Shown here: positions 19,822 through 29,450 of the stretch, in pieces | Numbering within the stretch: the first letter of the stretch is position 1 | How the letters are laid out: each line of letters opens with the position of its first letter | Assembly: GCF_023705585.1 (NCBI RefSeq) | Contig: NZ_BOQE01000001.1 | Location: 1,315,341 to 1,379,340 of the forward strand | DNA length: 64,000 nt | DNA from: Collibacillus ludicampi | GTDB taxonomy: Bacteria > Bacillota > Bacilli > Tumebacillales > BOQE01 | Direction: 5' to 3' | Position numbers and translations under genes: made by a program | Notes under the pieces: model-generated | Seen by the model: only the letters and a program-made list of their open reading frames with translations | What the model was told of the DNA's origin: nothing | Databases searched by the model: none

Positions 19822-20604
19822 TTATTTCCCTTCGAAACGGGCAGACCGTTTTTCCAGAAAAGCGCTCATTCCTTCTTTTTGATCTTCTGTCGCGAAGCAC
19901 AGAGCAAACAGTTCCGCTTCGTGACTTAAAGCGCGATCGATGTCCATATTGACGCCTTCATTGACAGACTGCTTGCTCAATTTGATCGCCACAGGCGCTT
20001 TTTGGGCAATTTTCTTGGCCAATTCTTTAGCTTTCGGCAAAAGTTCAGCCGCTTCATACACATGATTCACCAGGCCGATCGCCGCGGCCCGTTCTGCCGA
20101 GATCATATCTCCGGTCATGAGCAATTCCTTGGCGATCCCCGCACCGACCAACCTCTGGAGACGTTGCGTCCCCCCGAAGCCGGCAATGACACCGAGATTC
20201 ACTTCCGGTTGCCCGAATTTGGCGTTGACGGAGGCCAGGCGAATATCGCATGCCATCGCCAACTCGCATCCTCCGCCCAAAGCATAGCCATTGACCGCCG
20301 CGATGGTGGGTTGCGCCAACCGCTCGATCTTCGTCATCACCGCTTGTCCCAGACGGGCAAATGCTCTCGCTTCGTGAGGGGTCATGACGCGCATCTCGGA
20401 GATGTCCGCTCCTGCCACAAAAGCTTTATCCCCCGCGCCCGTGAGAATGAGCGCATGTACGGACGAATCGTTCTCCACCTGTTCCAATGCGGAAGATAGT
20501 TCGAGGAGAAGGGCCTTGTTTAAAGCGTTCAACGCTTTTGGCCGATTTAAGGTGATGACGGCGATACCATCCTCTTTCGTGAAAAGCAGATGCTCAAACG
20601 ACAT
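19822..20604 (-). CDS. crt: Enoyl-CoA hydratase/crotonase
   Basis: Crotonase-fold enzyme of 260 residues that hydrates enoyl-CoA to 3-hydroxyacyl-CoA. Visible are the oxyanion-hole loop AFVAGADISEM, YALGGGCELAMACDIRLAS with the first catalytic Glu, and FGQPEVNLG with the second. The ATG at 20604 follows AGGGGGAA. It lies between hbd and acd, 11 and 18 bases away, in one operon. Confidence 0.95.
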   Translation of the reverse strand: MSFEHLLFTKEDGIAVITLNRPKALNALNKALLLELSSALEQVENDSSVHALILTGAGDKAFVAGADISEMRVMTPHEARAFARLGQAVMTKIERLAQPTIAAVNGYALGGGCELAMACDIRLASVNAKFGQPEVNLGVIAGFGGTQRLQRLVGAGIAKELLMTGDMISAERAAAIGLVNHVYEAAELLPKAKELAKKIAQKAPVAIKLSKQSVNEGVNMDIDRALSHEAELFALCFATEDQKEGMSAFLEKRSARFEGK

Positions 20605-20615
20605 GATCGTTCCCC

Positions 20616-21470
20616 CTAGTTCTCATACACATAAAATCCGCGTCCCGTTTTTCTTCCCAACCAACCCGCCTTCACATACTTGCGCAAGAGCGGGCAGGGG
20701 CGGTATTTCGAATCGCCGAGTCCTTCGTACAGCACTTCCATGATGGCGAGACAGGTATCGAGACCGATAAAATCGGCCAGTGTCAACGGACCCATGGGAT
20801 GATTCATCCCCAGTTTCATGACCGTATCAATCGATTCGACATCGGCAACTCCTTCGTACAAGCAATAGATCGCTTCATTGATCATCGGCAGAAGAATGCG
20901 ATTCGACACAAATCCCGGGAAGTCGTTTACGAGGCAAGGAACCTTGCCCATTTTCTTCGCGAGATCTTCGATCGTTTGATATACTTCGTCAGCCGTAGCT
21001 AGTCCGCGAATGACTTCGACCAACTTCATCACGGGAACCGGGTTCATAAAATGCATGCCGATCACCCGTTCAGGACGCTTCGTCACGGCTGCGATCTCTG
21101 TGATCGGAAGAGAAGATGTGTTGCTCGCAAGAATCGCTTCCTTCGGACATATTTCATCGAGCTTGCGGAAGATATCCGTTTTGATCTCCATGTTTTCAGT
21201 CACGGCTTCGATCGCCAGGTGTACATCTTTCGCATCCGTCAAATCGCAGGATGGTGTAATGCGTGACAAAATCGCCTGTTTTTCTTCTTCCGTCTTGCGT
21301 CCTTTCTCCACGTCGCGCGTCAAATTTTTTGTGATGGTGGCAAGTCCGCGGGAGACGAATTCTTCTTTGATGTCGTTCAGTATCACTTCAAGACCGGATT
21401 GTGCAGCCACTTGTGCAATACCGGACCCCATTTGTCCGGCCCCTACAACGATAATTTTGCGTACGTCCAT
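20616..21470 (-). CDS. hbd: 3-hydroxybutyryl-CoA dehydrogenase
   Basis: NAD(P)-dependent enzyme of 284 residues, linking acetoacetyl-CoA and 3-hydroxybutyryl-CoA. The N-terminal Rossmann motif is [13 protein letters not shown]; the catalytic His is in [18 protein letters not shown]; the C-terminal domain has [17 protein letters not shown] and ends [16 protein letters not shown]. Good ribosome site GGAGGAG. Second enzyme of the thl-hbd-crt-acd run. Confidence 0.96.
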   Translation of the reverse strand: MDVRKIIVVGAGQMGSGIAQVAAQSGLEVILNDIKEEFVSRGLATITKNLTRDVEKGRKTEEEKQAILSRITPSCDLTDAKDVHLAIEAVTENMEIKTDIFRKLDEICPKEAILASNTSSLPITEIAAVTKRPERVIGMHFMNPVPVMKLVEVIRGLATADEVYQTIEDLAKKMGKVPCLVNDFPGFVSNRILLPMINEAIYCLYEGVADVESIDTVMKLGMNHPMGPLTLADFIGLDTCLAIMEVLYEGLGDSKYRPCPLLRKYVKAGWLGRKTGRGFYVYEN

Positions 21471-21504
21471 GTGTTTCTCTCCTCCGTTGGTATAATTCCT
21501 CTAC

Positions 21505-22683
21505 TCAATCCACCCGCAGTAAAATCGCATCCCCTTGTGCGGCACCTGAACAGATGGCAGCGATGCCCAATCCTCCACCGCGGCGGCGCAATTCATGGAT
21601 CAATGCCCCGATAATCCGGGCGCCGGAAGCGCCGATCGGGTGTCCAAGCGCGATGGCCCCGCCGTTGACGTTTACCTTCTCCTCATCCCACCCGACGATC
21701 TTTCCGGACGTGAGCGTTACGGCAGCAAACGCTTCATTCACTTCAAAGAGATGAATGTCTGAGAGTTTATACCCCGTTTTTTGCAACAGCTTGTTGATGG
21801 CAAGTCCGGGTGTCGTAGCAATATATGGGGCTTCGGCACCGACAGCCGCATGTCCAAGAATGGTCGCAAGTGCCGTTTTCCCTTCCGCTTTCGCACGTTC
21901 TTCCTCCATCAGAACCAGCGCAGCGGCTCCGTCATTGACACCTGGAGCGTTTCCTGCTGTCACGGTTCCATCCTTTTTAAATACAGGCGGCAGGGCGGCC
22001 AGTTTCTCCAATGAGGTATCGCGGCGAGGTGCTTCATCCGTATGCACGACAGTCGTTCCCTTCTTCCCGGGGACTTCCACAGGAACGATCTCCGCCGCCA
22101 TGCGTCCTTCATCGATGGCCGCAATCGCCCGCTGATGAGAACGAAGAGCCCAAGCATCCTGCGCTTCCCGGCTGATCCCGTATTCGGCGGCTACGACCGA
22201 CCCATGCACGGCCATATGCACATTGTGGAAAGCGCATGTTAAACCGTCATATGTCATCAGATCGAGCACCGTCTGGTCTCCCATTCGGTAACCCCATCTT
22301 GCATTCGGCAGGATATACGGGGCATTTGACATGGATTCCATTCCGCCCGCGACGATCACCTCCGCATCACCGGAACGAATGATCTGATCAGCGAGTGTCA
22401 CCGCGCGCATGCCGGATGCGCACACTTTGTTGATCGTCTCTGTCGGCGTCGTCCAAGGCAATCCTGCCTGAATGGCCGCTTGGCGTGAAGGGATTTGTCC
22501 GGCTCCCCCCTGCAAGACCATCCCCATGATCACTTCATCCACTTGTTCTGGGGAAACGTCGGCCCTTTCCAATGCACCGCGGATCGCGGTTGCACCGAGC
22601 GATACGGCGCTGAGCGGAGCCAGATGTCCGCCGAATCGCCCGAAAGGTGTGCGTGCCGTACTTACAATCACCGCTTTTTTCAT
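21505..22683 (-). CDS. thl: Acetyl-CoA C-acetyltransferase (thiolase)
   Basis: Degradative-type thiolase of 392 residues that joins or cleaves acetyl-CoA units. The acyl-accepting cysteine is in [12 protein letters not shown] (about residue 88), the His in [17 protein letters not shown] and the second Cys in [15 protein letters not shown]. The ATG at 22683 has AGGGGTG upstream. It would handle acetoacetyl-CoA, including that derived from the acetoacetate released by Kce. Confidence 0.96.
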   Translation of the reverse strand: MKKAVIVSTARTPFGRFGGHLAPLSAVSLGATAIRGALERADVSPEQVDEVIMGMVLQGGAGQIPSRQAAIQAGLPWTTPTETINKVCASGMRAVTLADQIIRSGDAEVIVAGGMESMSNAPYILPNARWGYRMGDQTVLDLMTYDGLTCAFHNVHMAVHGSVVAAEYGISREAQDAWALRSHQRAIAAIDEGRMAAEIVPVEVPGKKGTTVVHTDEAPRRDTSLEKLAALPPVFKKDGTVTAGNAPGVNDGAAALVLMEEERAKAEGKTALATILGHAAVGAEAPYIATTPGLAINKLLQKTGYKLSDIHLFEVNEAFAAVTLTSGKIVGWDEEKVNVNGGAIALGHPIGASGARIIGALIHELRRRGGGLGIAAICSGAAQGDAILLRVD

Positions 22684-22708
22684 CTTTTCACACCCCTGTC
22701 ATCTTGAT

Positions 22709-24748
22709 CTAAATCGCCATATTTAACAGCTCTACGACATCGTATGTGGCGATCTGTTCTTCAACCCCTTTTTGCTTCGTGCCGTCGATCATCATCGTCA
22801 TACAATACGGACAAGCGGTTCCGATCGCCGTACATCCGGTTTCCAGCGCTTGTTCCGTGCGCATGACATTGATCCTTTCGCCGATCGTTTCTTCCTTCCA
22901 CATGGAACCGCCGCCCGCTCCGCAGCACATCCCTTTCTCTTTGTTTCGTTCCATCTCCACAAGCTTGATGCCTGGAATTTTTTCGAGAATGTAACGGGGT
23001 GCGGAGTATACGCCGTTATACCGTCCGAGATAACAAGAATCATGATAGGTGATGACTTGATCGACTTCTTTCGTCGGTTTCAAGCGGCCTTCATCAATCA
23101 ACTTGGCGAGCAATTCAGTCGCATGAAGGACTTCCGCTTGAAAACCGAACGCCGGGTATTCGTTTTTAAATGTGTTATATGCATGCGGATCTGTCGTCAC
23201 GATTTTCTTCACGTTATAAGCTTTAAAGATTTCGATGTTCGCTTCCACCAACGTTTGATACAGCAATTCGTTGCCAAGACGTCTCGCCGAATCACCGTCG
23301 CTCTCTTCCTCATTGCCGAGTATCGCGAAATCCACCCCTGCCTCATTGAGCAGACGTACAAACGCTTGTGCGATCTTCTGGTTGCGCGGATCGAAGGAAG
23401 CGGCCGATCCCACATAGTAGAGATATTCCACTTCACCGTCCACTTCAGCCATGGTGCGCACTTGGAGGCCCTTCGCCCAATCGGCGCGCGTATTCCGATT
23501 TTGGCCCCATTCATTGGAATGGCGTTCAAGGTTTGTAAACGCACGGTTGACTTCGGCGGATGCCTTCCCCTCCGTGAGCACCAGATAGCGGCGCAGATCG
23601 ATGATCTTATCCACGTGTTCATTAAACACGGGGCACGCTTCTTCACACGCGCGGCAAGTGGTGCAGGACCAAATTTCGTCTTCCGTATACACGTCACCGA
23701 TCAACTGCGGCAGTTCTTCCAGACCCGCGGCCACTTCCGTTTGCAATACCAGATTTCCCGTTTGGTTTCCGCGGGCGGTCAACAAACGGTCGCCGACATC
23801 GGTGAGATGATCCCTCATCTTCAGAATCAAATATTTCGGCGAGAGAGGTTTACCGGACAATGTCGCCGGACAATTCACATGGCAACGTCCACACTCCGTA
23901 CAAGCATAACCATCCAACAGTTGTTTCCAAGTGAATTGGTCAATGCGGCCCACACCAAACTCTTCGATCGTTTCATCGCTCAGATCGAGCGTTTTCAGCT
24001 GCCCGTTCGGTCTCATTTTACGGAAATATACGTTAAAGGCGGCCGCGATCATGTGTAAATGTTTCGAACGCGGGATGAAGATCAGAAATCCGAACAGGAT
24101 GAAAAGGTGCGCCCAAATGAAGATTTCTCGCAGTACGACCAGCAGGGTTTCATTACCACTCGCAAAAAGGGTTCCAAGGCCGGATGCCACAGGAGACGCC
24201 CATCCCCCATGCGACTGATGAATCGCTTCATTCAATCCTAAAGTGATCAAATCGGTCACGATCAGTCCGAGGATCAAATAGAGAATCAAAAAAGCATCAA
24301 ACGAATTATCCAAACGCATCGGTTTGATCAGATAGCGTCTGATCAGGGCGATGGCAATCGCCGCGATGACCAGTATCGAGAACAACTCATGCATGAACGT
24401 AAACCAGGCGGCTTCACCGATCAAAGGCAAATGGAAGCCAAAGATGTTATACGTAATGAAGTCGAGCGTACCGAAAGATAAAACGATAAAACCCCAAAAG
24501 ATCACGAAGTGACCGATTCCCGCCGGATCGGCCAAGACTTTCGCCTGTCCCAGCACATATTTGAAGAATGAACGAATGCGATGCTCTTGCTGATCCGACC
24601 GGTCTTCCGGTTGGCCGAGCATCAAATACAAATACTTCTTGCGGAAGGCGATCGTGAACATGTAAAGGGAGTAGCCCGCCACAATCAGAAAAAGTAACAC
24701 ACGCACCCAGTACAAGAACCCCACATCCTTTCTAAAAATGTTATCCAT
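22709..24748 (-). CDS. fadF: FadF-like membrane iron-sulfur oxidoreductase
   Basis: About 679 residues: an N-terminal membrane part with five to six hydrophobic helices, two ferredoxin-type [4Fe-4S] motifs (CTECGRCHVNCP and CTTCRACEEACP), and C-terminal CCG cysteine-rich domains (YHDSCYLGRYNGVYS, GMCCGAGGG) like heterodisulfide reductase subunit D. This is the fadF/acdA pairing of Bacillus; it likely passes electrons from acyl-CoA dehydrogenase and ETF to quinone. The ATG at 24781 falls inside a FadR-type operator, so I prefer 24748, although no good ribosome site is seen there. First gene of the acyl-CoA operon. Confidence 0.9.
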   Translation of the reverse strand: MDNIFRKDVGFLYWVRVLLFLIVAGYSLYMFTIAFRKKYLYLMLGQPEDRSDQQEHRIRSFFKYVLGQAKVLADPAGIGHFVIFWGFIVLSFGTLDFITYNIFGFHLPLIGEAAWFTFMHELFSILVIAAIAIALIRRYLIKPMRLDNSFDAFLILYLILGLIVTDLITLGLNEAIHQSHGGWASPVASGLGTLFASGNETLLVVLREIFIWAHLFILFGFLIFIPRSKHLHMIAAAFNVYFRKMRPNGQLKTLDLSDETIEEFGVGRIDQFTWKQLLDGYACTECGRCHVNCPATLSGKPLSPKYLILKMRDHLTDVGDRLLTARGNQTGNLVLQTEVAAGLEELPQLIGDVYTEDEIWSCTTCRACEEACPVFNEHVDKIIDLRRYLVLTEGKASAEVNRAFTNLERHSNEWGQNRNTRADWAKGLQVRTMAEVDGEVEYLYYVGSAASFDPRNQKIAQAFVRLLNEAGVDFAILGNEEESDGDSARRLGNELLYQTLVEANIEIFKAYNVKKIVTTDPHAYNTFKNEYPAFGFQAEVLHATELLAKLIDEGRLKPTKEVDQVITYHDSCYLGRYNGVYSAPRYILEKIPGIKLVEMERNKEKGMCCGAGGGSMWKEETIGERINVMRTEQALETGCTAIGTACPYCMTMMIDGTKQKGVEEQIATYDVVELLNMAI

Positions 24749-24766
24749 TTGGAACACGTTCTTGAA

Positions 24767-24784
24767 TGAATGAGCTCTCATTCA
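24767..24784. promoter_or_regulatory. FadR-type operator ahead of the acyl-CoA operon
   Basis: TGAATGA-GCTC-TCATTCA, a perfect 7+7 palindrome extended by two more pairs (24765-24786). It matches the arms of the Bacillus FadR consensus TGAATGAMTANTCATTCA; the four central bases differ from it. It lies about 20 bp upstream of the chosen fadF start. Repression relieved by long-chain acyl-CoA is the expected behaviour. Confidence 0.8.
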
Positions 24785-24895
24785 TTTTTCTACCAAACGA
24801 CAGGTAGATAGATGTCGCAAATATTCTTACTTATACTTATACACGAATTTGCTTAAAAGTTCGATAAGAAAAACAAGTCCCGTTCCCTGATTATC

Positions 24896-24909
24896 TTGAA
24901 AACGCTTCA
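24896..24909. promoter_or_regulatory. Weak cre-like site upstream of fadF
   Basis: TTGAAAACGCTTCA resembles a cre box but breaks the consensus at two positions on the right side. It lies about 110 bp upstream of the FadR operator. Low confidence. Confidence 0.25.
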
Positions 24910-25020
24910 CGATATCTTCGTTTTGTTCGTTATTTCATATGGTTTTAACTTCATCACGTTTCTAGCTCCGGAAATCAAACGCCAGAAGTACAATCTCAGA
25001 AAGATGATCAGCCGTCCCAT
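24907..25020 (-). CDS. Possible 37-residue small protein upstream of fadF
   Basis: On the minus strand GGAGAAGG precedes an ATG at 25020 that opens a 37-codon frame, starting MGRLIIFLRLYFWRLISGA and ending with a lysine-rich tail. The first 20 residues are hydrophobic/aromatic with spaced arginines, consistent with a small membrane or amphipathic peptide. It lies between the fadF operator region and the divergent DUF5316 gene. I know of no homologue. Could be chance. Confidence 0.3.
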   Translation of the reverse strand: MGRLIIFLRLYFWRLISGARNVMKLKPYEITNKTKIS

Positions 25021-25066
25021 GAAACCTTCTCCTTGTTCTCTTTTATGTCGGAATTATAAAAAATAA

Positions 25067-25095
25067 TTGACATGAAATGGTTATTGCGATGTATA
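25067..25095 (+). promoter_or_regulatory. Putative promoter for DUF5316-nhaC
   Basis: A consensus TTGACA near 25067 is followed after 17 bp by TGTATA (or TATATT slightly later). It lies about 150 bp before the DUF5316 ATG. The -10 is poor. Confidence 0.3.
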
Positions 25096-25240
25096 TTAAC
25101 TTTGCCGACACCTCCTTATCGTTTCCTTGTCTCATTCACTCAACGAGATACTTGGGCAAACCATTCTCTCATCGGACTTTCAATACGGAAATTCCGCTCG
25201 TTCACCACGCATGCGAGCTAGTCAAAGGAGGCCGATCTTC

Positions 25241-25531
25241 ATGAAACCTTTTTTATTTGGAAGCAGTCTGTCCATTCTTGTACTTATACTTTCTGTGGTC
25301 ACTCATCATGGATCCATGGTTCTTGATATATGTGGATGGATCGGCTACAGCAGTTGGCTGGGTGCTGGTATCGTAACAGGAGCTTTTGTGAACGGAGACC
25401 GGATGAGGGCGAACTTCCATATGGAAGACAAAGAGGATCGAAGAAAAAGGCTACAATGGTCGAATGTGTTATTTCTCTTCGGGCTTCCGAATGTTATAGC
25501 AAACATTGTTGCATTATTCGTACTACGATGA
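25241..25531 (+). CDS. DUF5316 family small membrane protein
   Basis: A 96-residue protein with two hydrophobic segments near the N-terminus, a conserved-looking GAFVNGDRMRANFHMEDKEDRRKR loop, and a third hydrophobic helix (VLFLFGLPNVIANIVALFVL). This matches DUF5316 proteins of Bacilli, of unknown function. The ATG at 25241 follows AAAGGAGG by ten bases; the longer frame from 25127 is not protein-like. It lies 140 bp before nhaC on the same strand. Confidence 0.75.
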   Translation: MKPFLFGSSLSILVLILSVVTHHGSMVLDICGWIGYSSWLGAGIVTGAFVNGDRMRANFHMEDKEDRRKRLQWSNVLFLFGLPNVIANIVALFVLR

Positions 25532-25673
25532 GGACTTGTCCTTCATACATGAATCAAAAGAGTTCAGCGGCTGACATGGATCGAATTCGCGGCTTGTTCG
25601 TGCCGGAGAAATCATGTTTAAATGAAGAGGTACCAAATTTTGACGATCTATCATGAGGAGGGAATGAATACGG

Positions 25674-27059
25674 ATGAACAAAACCCGAACCGTTCCTTTG
25701 TCATTGTCCGTCATACCATTTCTTGTTTCCATCGCCGGATTGATCGCTGCATTGAAATTTATAAACATCCCTTTGTATTCCGGGCTTGCGGCGGGATGGC
25801 TGACAGCCGTAGTGATATCTCTCTCCCATGGAGGAACATTTAGGTCTGTGGTCCGCGCAACGTATCAAGGAATGAAGAGCACTTTTTTCGTTGTCGCCAT
25901 TCTCTTGCTGATTGCTGGAATCATTTCGGCATGGCTTGCTTCCGGGACGGTTCCTGCCATGATTTTCTATGGGATTCAATTGATTCACCCAAAGTTTCTC
26001 GTTGTGACCGCTTTTTTACTCGCGGCGGTTTCTTCGATGACCCTGGGCTCTTCAGTGGCTACCCTCTCCACTATGGGGGTTGCGATCGCGGATATGGCGC
26101 AAGTGCTAAACCTCTCGCCCGCGTTGATTGGCGGCGCTCTCATCTCCGGTGCGATGGTTGGAGATCGCACATCGCCCGTATCAGGAACATTTCACCTGGT
26201 TGCCCATATGACAGAAACCAAAGCGGAAGAAAATTATAAACCGATGTGGCAGACAGGAATACCGATGGTTATCGTTTGTATCCTTCTCTATTTTTTTCTT
26301 GGATATGGAAAAGTGTCCGGCAGTTTCAATCCTATGAACCACCCGTTTTTGCAAGAATTGATCCGGCATTTTCAGATGCCCTGGTACGTGATCATTCCCC
26401 CTATTCTGGTGCTCGTATTGGCGGTGTTTCGCGTTCCGATCATGCTGAATCTGGGAGTCGGTACTGTTTTGGGTATCTTCTTCGCCGTCACATGGCAAGG
26501 GGATTCGTGGCTTTCGGTTTTGCGTTCCCTCTGGCTCGGTTATGATCTTCAAGTGAACGGACAAGTGTTGCTCCATGGCGGCGGCATTTGGCCGATGTTC
26601 AACGAAGTTCTACTGATCGTCGCGGCGGGTGCTTTAAATGGGGTTATGGAGGAAAGTGGTATGTTGCATGCGATCCTTGATTCGTTACTGCAGCGCATCC
26701 ACTCGAAAAGCGGATTGATCGGCGCGACTGTGTTACTAAGTATCTCTATGTCATTACTGGCATGCAATCAGTCATTATCCGTGATTGTGCCGGGACGCAC
26801 TCTTCGTTCCACATTTGAGAAACTTGGAGTTCCTTCTCGTTATCTGGTGAGAAGTTTGGCGGACTCAGGCGTTGTTGTTTCACCGCTCATCCCTTGGAAT
26901 TTGCACGGGATCCTTTGCTCTGCGGCCATGAGTATCCCGACGGTCGTTTACTTCCCTTGTGCATTCTTTCTGTGGGGTCTCCCCATCCTAACGCTTCTTC
27001 TCGCCTTTTGCCCGAGAAGGTTGTCGTTCAAATGGAATCAGCATGGCCATTCGATTTGA
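25674..27059 (+). CDS. nhaC: NhaC-family Na+/H+ antiporter
   Basis: Membrane protein of 461 residues with about 11 hydrophobic helices. It shows NhaC hallmarks: LVVTAFLLAAVSSMTLGSSVATLSTMGVA, GGALISGAMVGDRTSPVSGTFHLVA with charged residues in a helix, and CNQSLSVIVPGRTLR near the end. It exchanges Na+ for H+, though relatives swap malate/lactate or lysine, so the substrate is not certain. The ATG at 25674 has AGGAGGG 10-11 bases upstream. Confidence 0.9.
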   Translation: MNKTRTVPLSLSVIPFLVSIAGLIAALKFINIPLYSGLAAGWLTAVVISLSHGGTFRSVVRATYQGMKSTFFVVAILLLIAGIISAWLASGTVPAMIFYGIQLIHPKFLVVTAFLLAAVSSMTLGSSVATLSTMGVAIADMAQVLNLSPALIGGALISGAMVGDRTSPVSGTFHLVAHMTETKAEENYKPMWQTGIPMVIVCILLYFFLGYGKVSGSFNPMNHPFLQELIRHFQMPWYVIIPPILVLVLAVFRVPIMLNLGVGTVLGIFFAVTWQGDSWLSVLRSLWLGYDLQVNGQVLLHGGGIWPMFNEVLLIVAAGALNGVMEESGMLHAILDSLLQRIHSKSGLIGATVLLSISMSLLACNQSLSVIVPGRTLRSTFEKLGVPSRYLVRSLADSGVVVSPLIPWNLHGILCSAAMSIPTVVYFPCAFFLWGLPILTLLLAFCPRRLSFKWNQHGHSI

Positions 27060-27167
27060 GGCCCAGTTTAAATAGAATACCTCATGGTTTCACAGAGATA
27101 TCTTGATGCCTTTTTTGTTAAACGATGGGTAAAAGAGGTGCGCACCAAGCCAATTTGGGAGAGTTAT

Positions 27168-27185
27168 ATACTATCCAGATAGTAT
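27168..27185. promoter_or_regulatory. Palindromic operator of the first TetR gene
   Basis: Perfect 8+8 palindrome ATACTATC-CA-GATAGTAT just upstream of an extended -10 (TGATATAAT, 27196-27204). It covers the -35 position, as expected for an autorepressor site. Confidence 0.6.
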
Positions 27186-27271
27186 TCAATTTTTATGATA
27201 TAATATTAAGTGTAACTGTCAACCATTTTTTAAAATCATTTGGGATCGTTCTACGAGGTGTACAATTAACA

Positions 27272-27859
27272 ATGAACAAACACAAGATAAAAAAAGAGAT
27301 CTCATTTCAAAAATTTATGGAAGCATCTTTGAAAGTTTTTGCTGAAAAGGGTTATGAAAAAGCCTCATTAGACGATATAGCTAGAGAGGCTGGTTACACA
27401 AAAGGTGCATTTTATATTCACTTTTCCAGCAAAGAAGAATTATTCCTGAAACTGATGAAGTCCAGATTAGAAGTTTTTAAACAACAGTTTTTGGAGTCTT
27501 TTACGCCCGGGGAAAACATAGAGGATACGGTCAGAGCAGGGGTAGCACTTTTTGTTCATCTAACGAAAAAGGATAATTGGGCACCGTTATACTTTGAATT
27601 TTGTGTTAATGCCATAAGAAATGATAGTATCAAGAAACATATGGCTGATCACTACCAAGATTGGATTGAGACGATCATTTTTATTTTAAAGCAGTCAAAA
27701 GAATGTAAGAGTTGCAAAGATGATGTATTAAAGCAACTAGCTGCGACCATAATCGCCTTATTAGACGGTTATCATTTACAAGAAAGTATTTCGCCAAATT
27801 CCATGAGTCAAGATACGATCTCCAAATCGATTGTAAATGTAATCCATTCCATTTGTTAA
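27272..27859 (+). CDS. TetR/AcrR family transcriptional regulator
   Basis: A 195-residue protein with an N-terminal TetR HTH (FMEASLKVFAEKGYEKASLDDIAREAGYTKGAFYIHFSSKEELF, about 10-55) and a helical ligand domain. Codon use is clearly more AT-rich than its neighbours, which suggests recent acquisition. Start at 27272 with GAGGTG 12 bases upstream. An 18-bp palindrome over its -35 suggests autoregulation. Its partner gene is not obvious; the MFS gene next door is convergent. A 12-bp hairpin follows at 27866-27898. Confidence 0.88.
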   Translation: MNKHKIKKEISFQKFMEASLKVFAEKGYEKASLDDIAREAGYTKGAFYIHFSSKEELFLKLMKSRLEVFKQQFLESFTPGENIEDTVRAGVALFVHLTKKDNWAPLYFEFCVNAIRNDSIKKHMADHYQDWIETIIFILKQSKECKSCKDDVLKQLAATIIALLDGYHLQESISPNSMSQDTISKSIVNVIHSIC

Positions 27860-27865
27860 ATTCTT

Positions 27866-27898
27866 ATTCCGCAGTCTAACGATACGAGACTGCGGAAT
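27866..27898. terminator. Hairpin between convergent tetR and MFS genes
   Basis: Perfect 12-bp stem ATTCCGCAGTCT/AGACTGCGGAAT with a 9-base loop, directly after the tetR stop and before the convergent MFS stop. No long T-run on either side, so it may be a weak bidirectional terminator. Confidence 0.55.
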
Positions 27899-27939
27899 GG
27901 TTACAATGAAGGGCCTCTATTGGTTGATTCTCGCTGAAG

Positions 27940-29169
27940 TTACGAACCTCGATTCAAATACCTCCGCCCAGAGACAAGAACAAGCATACCGAGGAATACA
28001 GCGACTGCGGCGACATAGTACGATACACTCGGAGCGTAACGCTCCGCAAGTTTACCGGCAAGCCAAGGTGCGATGGCACCGCCGACAAACCGTACGAAAC
28101 TGTAAGCGGCCGAAGCAATTCCCCGTTCAACCGGTGCGACATGCATGACCGCTGTGGTAATTAAAGTGGTATTGATCCCCATGAGTCCTCCGGCAACGAT
28201 GATCAGAACGATGAGAACCGTTCGGGAAGAGATCTCATATCCCAAGATGTCGATGAAAGGTGTATGTGCGGAAACGATCAATCCCATCGTCGCCAAATCA
28301 AGGGCAAACAAAAGCAGCATCGCGTACAGGATCTTCTGTGTGCTGAATCGGCTTTGCAATTGTGGTGTGAGAAATACGGAAGTTATCGCCAACAATACTC
28401 CCCAACCGAAGAACACGTAACCGAGACCATGCGCATCCATGTTTAATACAAAAGGAGAAAAAGCCAAAAGAGTAAAAAAGCCGAAATTATAGAAAAGTGC
28501 AGTGATCGCCATGGTCAATAGTCCACCATATCGCAAAGCGCGGATCGGGTCAAGCACCGAACTTTTTCGCTGCGGTTTCGCGAGATTCGGGAGCAATGTA
28601 AGTACGGAAATAAAGCCAATAGCCATAAGTATCGCGACACCGAAGAACGGCCCGCGCCAACTGATTCCCCCGAGCCAGCCACCGAGCAACGGTCCGGTAG
28701 ACATACCAAGTCCAAGAGCGGCTTCATAAAGAATGATTGCACCTGCCGTGCCGCCACTAGCCAAACCGACGATCGCAGCAAGAGCCGTTGCGATAAATAA
28801 CGCGTTACCCAGTCCCCATCCGGCCCGAAACCATACGATCTGTCCAATCGAATGGGAAGAACCCGCTAATGCAGCGAATAAGACAATAAGAAAGAGTCCC
28901 GTAAGCAATGTCCACTTGGTTCCGATTCGGCTCGAGACCGCACCGGTGATCAACATGGCCACACCCGTAATCAGCATGTAGCTCGTAAACAAGAGCTCGA
29001 CCTGGCTGGGATTCGCATGTAACTGTGCTGCAATGGCTGGTAAAATCGGATCGACCAAGCCAAGTCCCATAAACGCGATGACACAGGCGAATGCTACTGC
29101 CCAAACGGCCTTCGGTTGACGGAGACTGACTTGATGGCTCATATGGTTCGCTGTTTCAATGGATGGCAC
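27940..29169 (-). CDS. MFS multidrug-type efflux transporter
   Basis: A 409-residue protein with 12 predicted membrane helices. It shows the antiporter signature of the drug:H+ family: a motif-A-like SSRIGTKWTLLTG loop, and GLGMSTGPLLGGWLGGISWRGPFF (motif C region). The GTG at 29169 lies nine bases after GGAGG and is preferred to the long N-terminal extension from 29265. It is divergent from a TetR gene, with two inverted repeats in between, so that regulator probably controls it. The substrate is unknown. Confidence 0.88.
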   Translation of the reverse strand: MPSIETANHMSHQVSLRQPKAVWAVAFACVIAFMGLGLVDPILPAIAAQLHANPSQVELLFTSYMLITGVAMLITGAVSSRIGTKWTLLTGLFLIVLFAALAGSSHSIGQIVWFRAGWGLGNALFIATALAAIVGLASGGTAGAIILYEAALGLGMSTGPLLGGWLGGISWRGPFFGVAILMAIGFISVLTLLPNLAKPQRKSSVLDPIRALRYGGLLTMAITALFYNFGFFTLLAFSPFVLNMDAHGLGYVFFGWGVLLAITSVFLTPQLQSRFSTQKILYAMLLLFALDLATMGLIVSAHTPFIDILGYEISSRTVLIVLIIVAGGLMGINTTLITTAVMHVAPVERGIASAAYSFVRFVGGAIAPWLAGKLAERYAPSVSYYVAAVAVFLGMLVLVSGRRYLNRGS

Positions 29170-29306
29170 CCTGATCAACCTCCGTTTGCAAAAATAATTG
29201 TTTGATAAAAGAAATAGAAAGAGCACTGCGCATGGAGACGTGAAAAGGCTTCCGCTATGAAGCACTGTTTTCTCGCATAGCGCATCAAGCGAAACCTTTT
29301 ATAGAC

Positions 29307-29396
29307 ATGTTGTTTATTTATCAACATAATGTTAATTATATAGATAGCAAGAGATTTTTCAATCGACACATTTTATAATTATGTTGATTATTCAAC
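29307..29396. promoter_or_regulatory. Two inverted repeats in the divergent MFS/TetR gap
   Basis: ATGTTG-N9-CAACAT at 29307-29327 and GTTGA-TTAT-TCAAC at 29383-29396 share the half-site GTTG/CAAC. They lie between divergent starts and are candidate operators for the adjacent TetR protein. Confidence 0.45.
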
Positions 29397-29450
29397 TGAC
29401 CGGATAATCATGTTGTATAAAGTAAAGAAATTAAACAAGGGGATGCCATC

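Noticed and set aside
22772-24058. Plus-strand open frame of 428 codons opposite fadF
   Set aside because: Antisense shadow of fadF: no ribosome site, no family likeness, and fadF has clear cluster motifs on the other strand.
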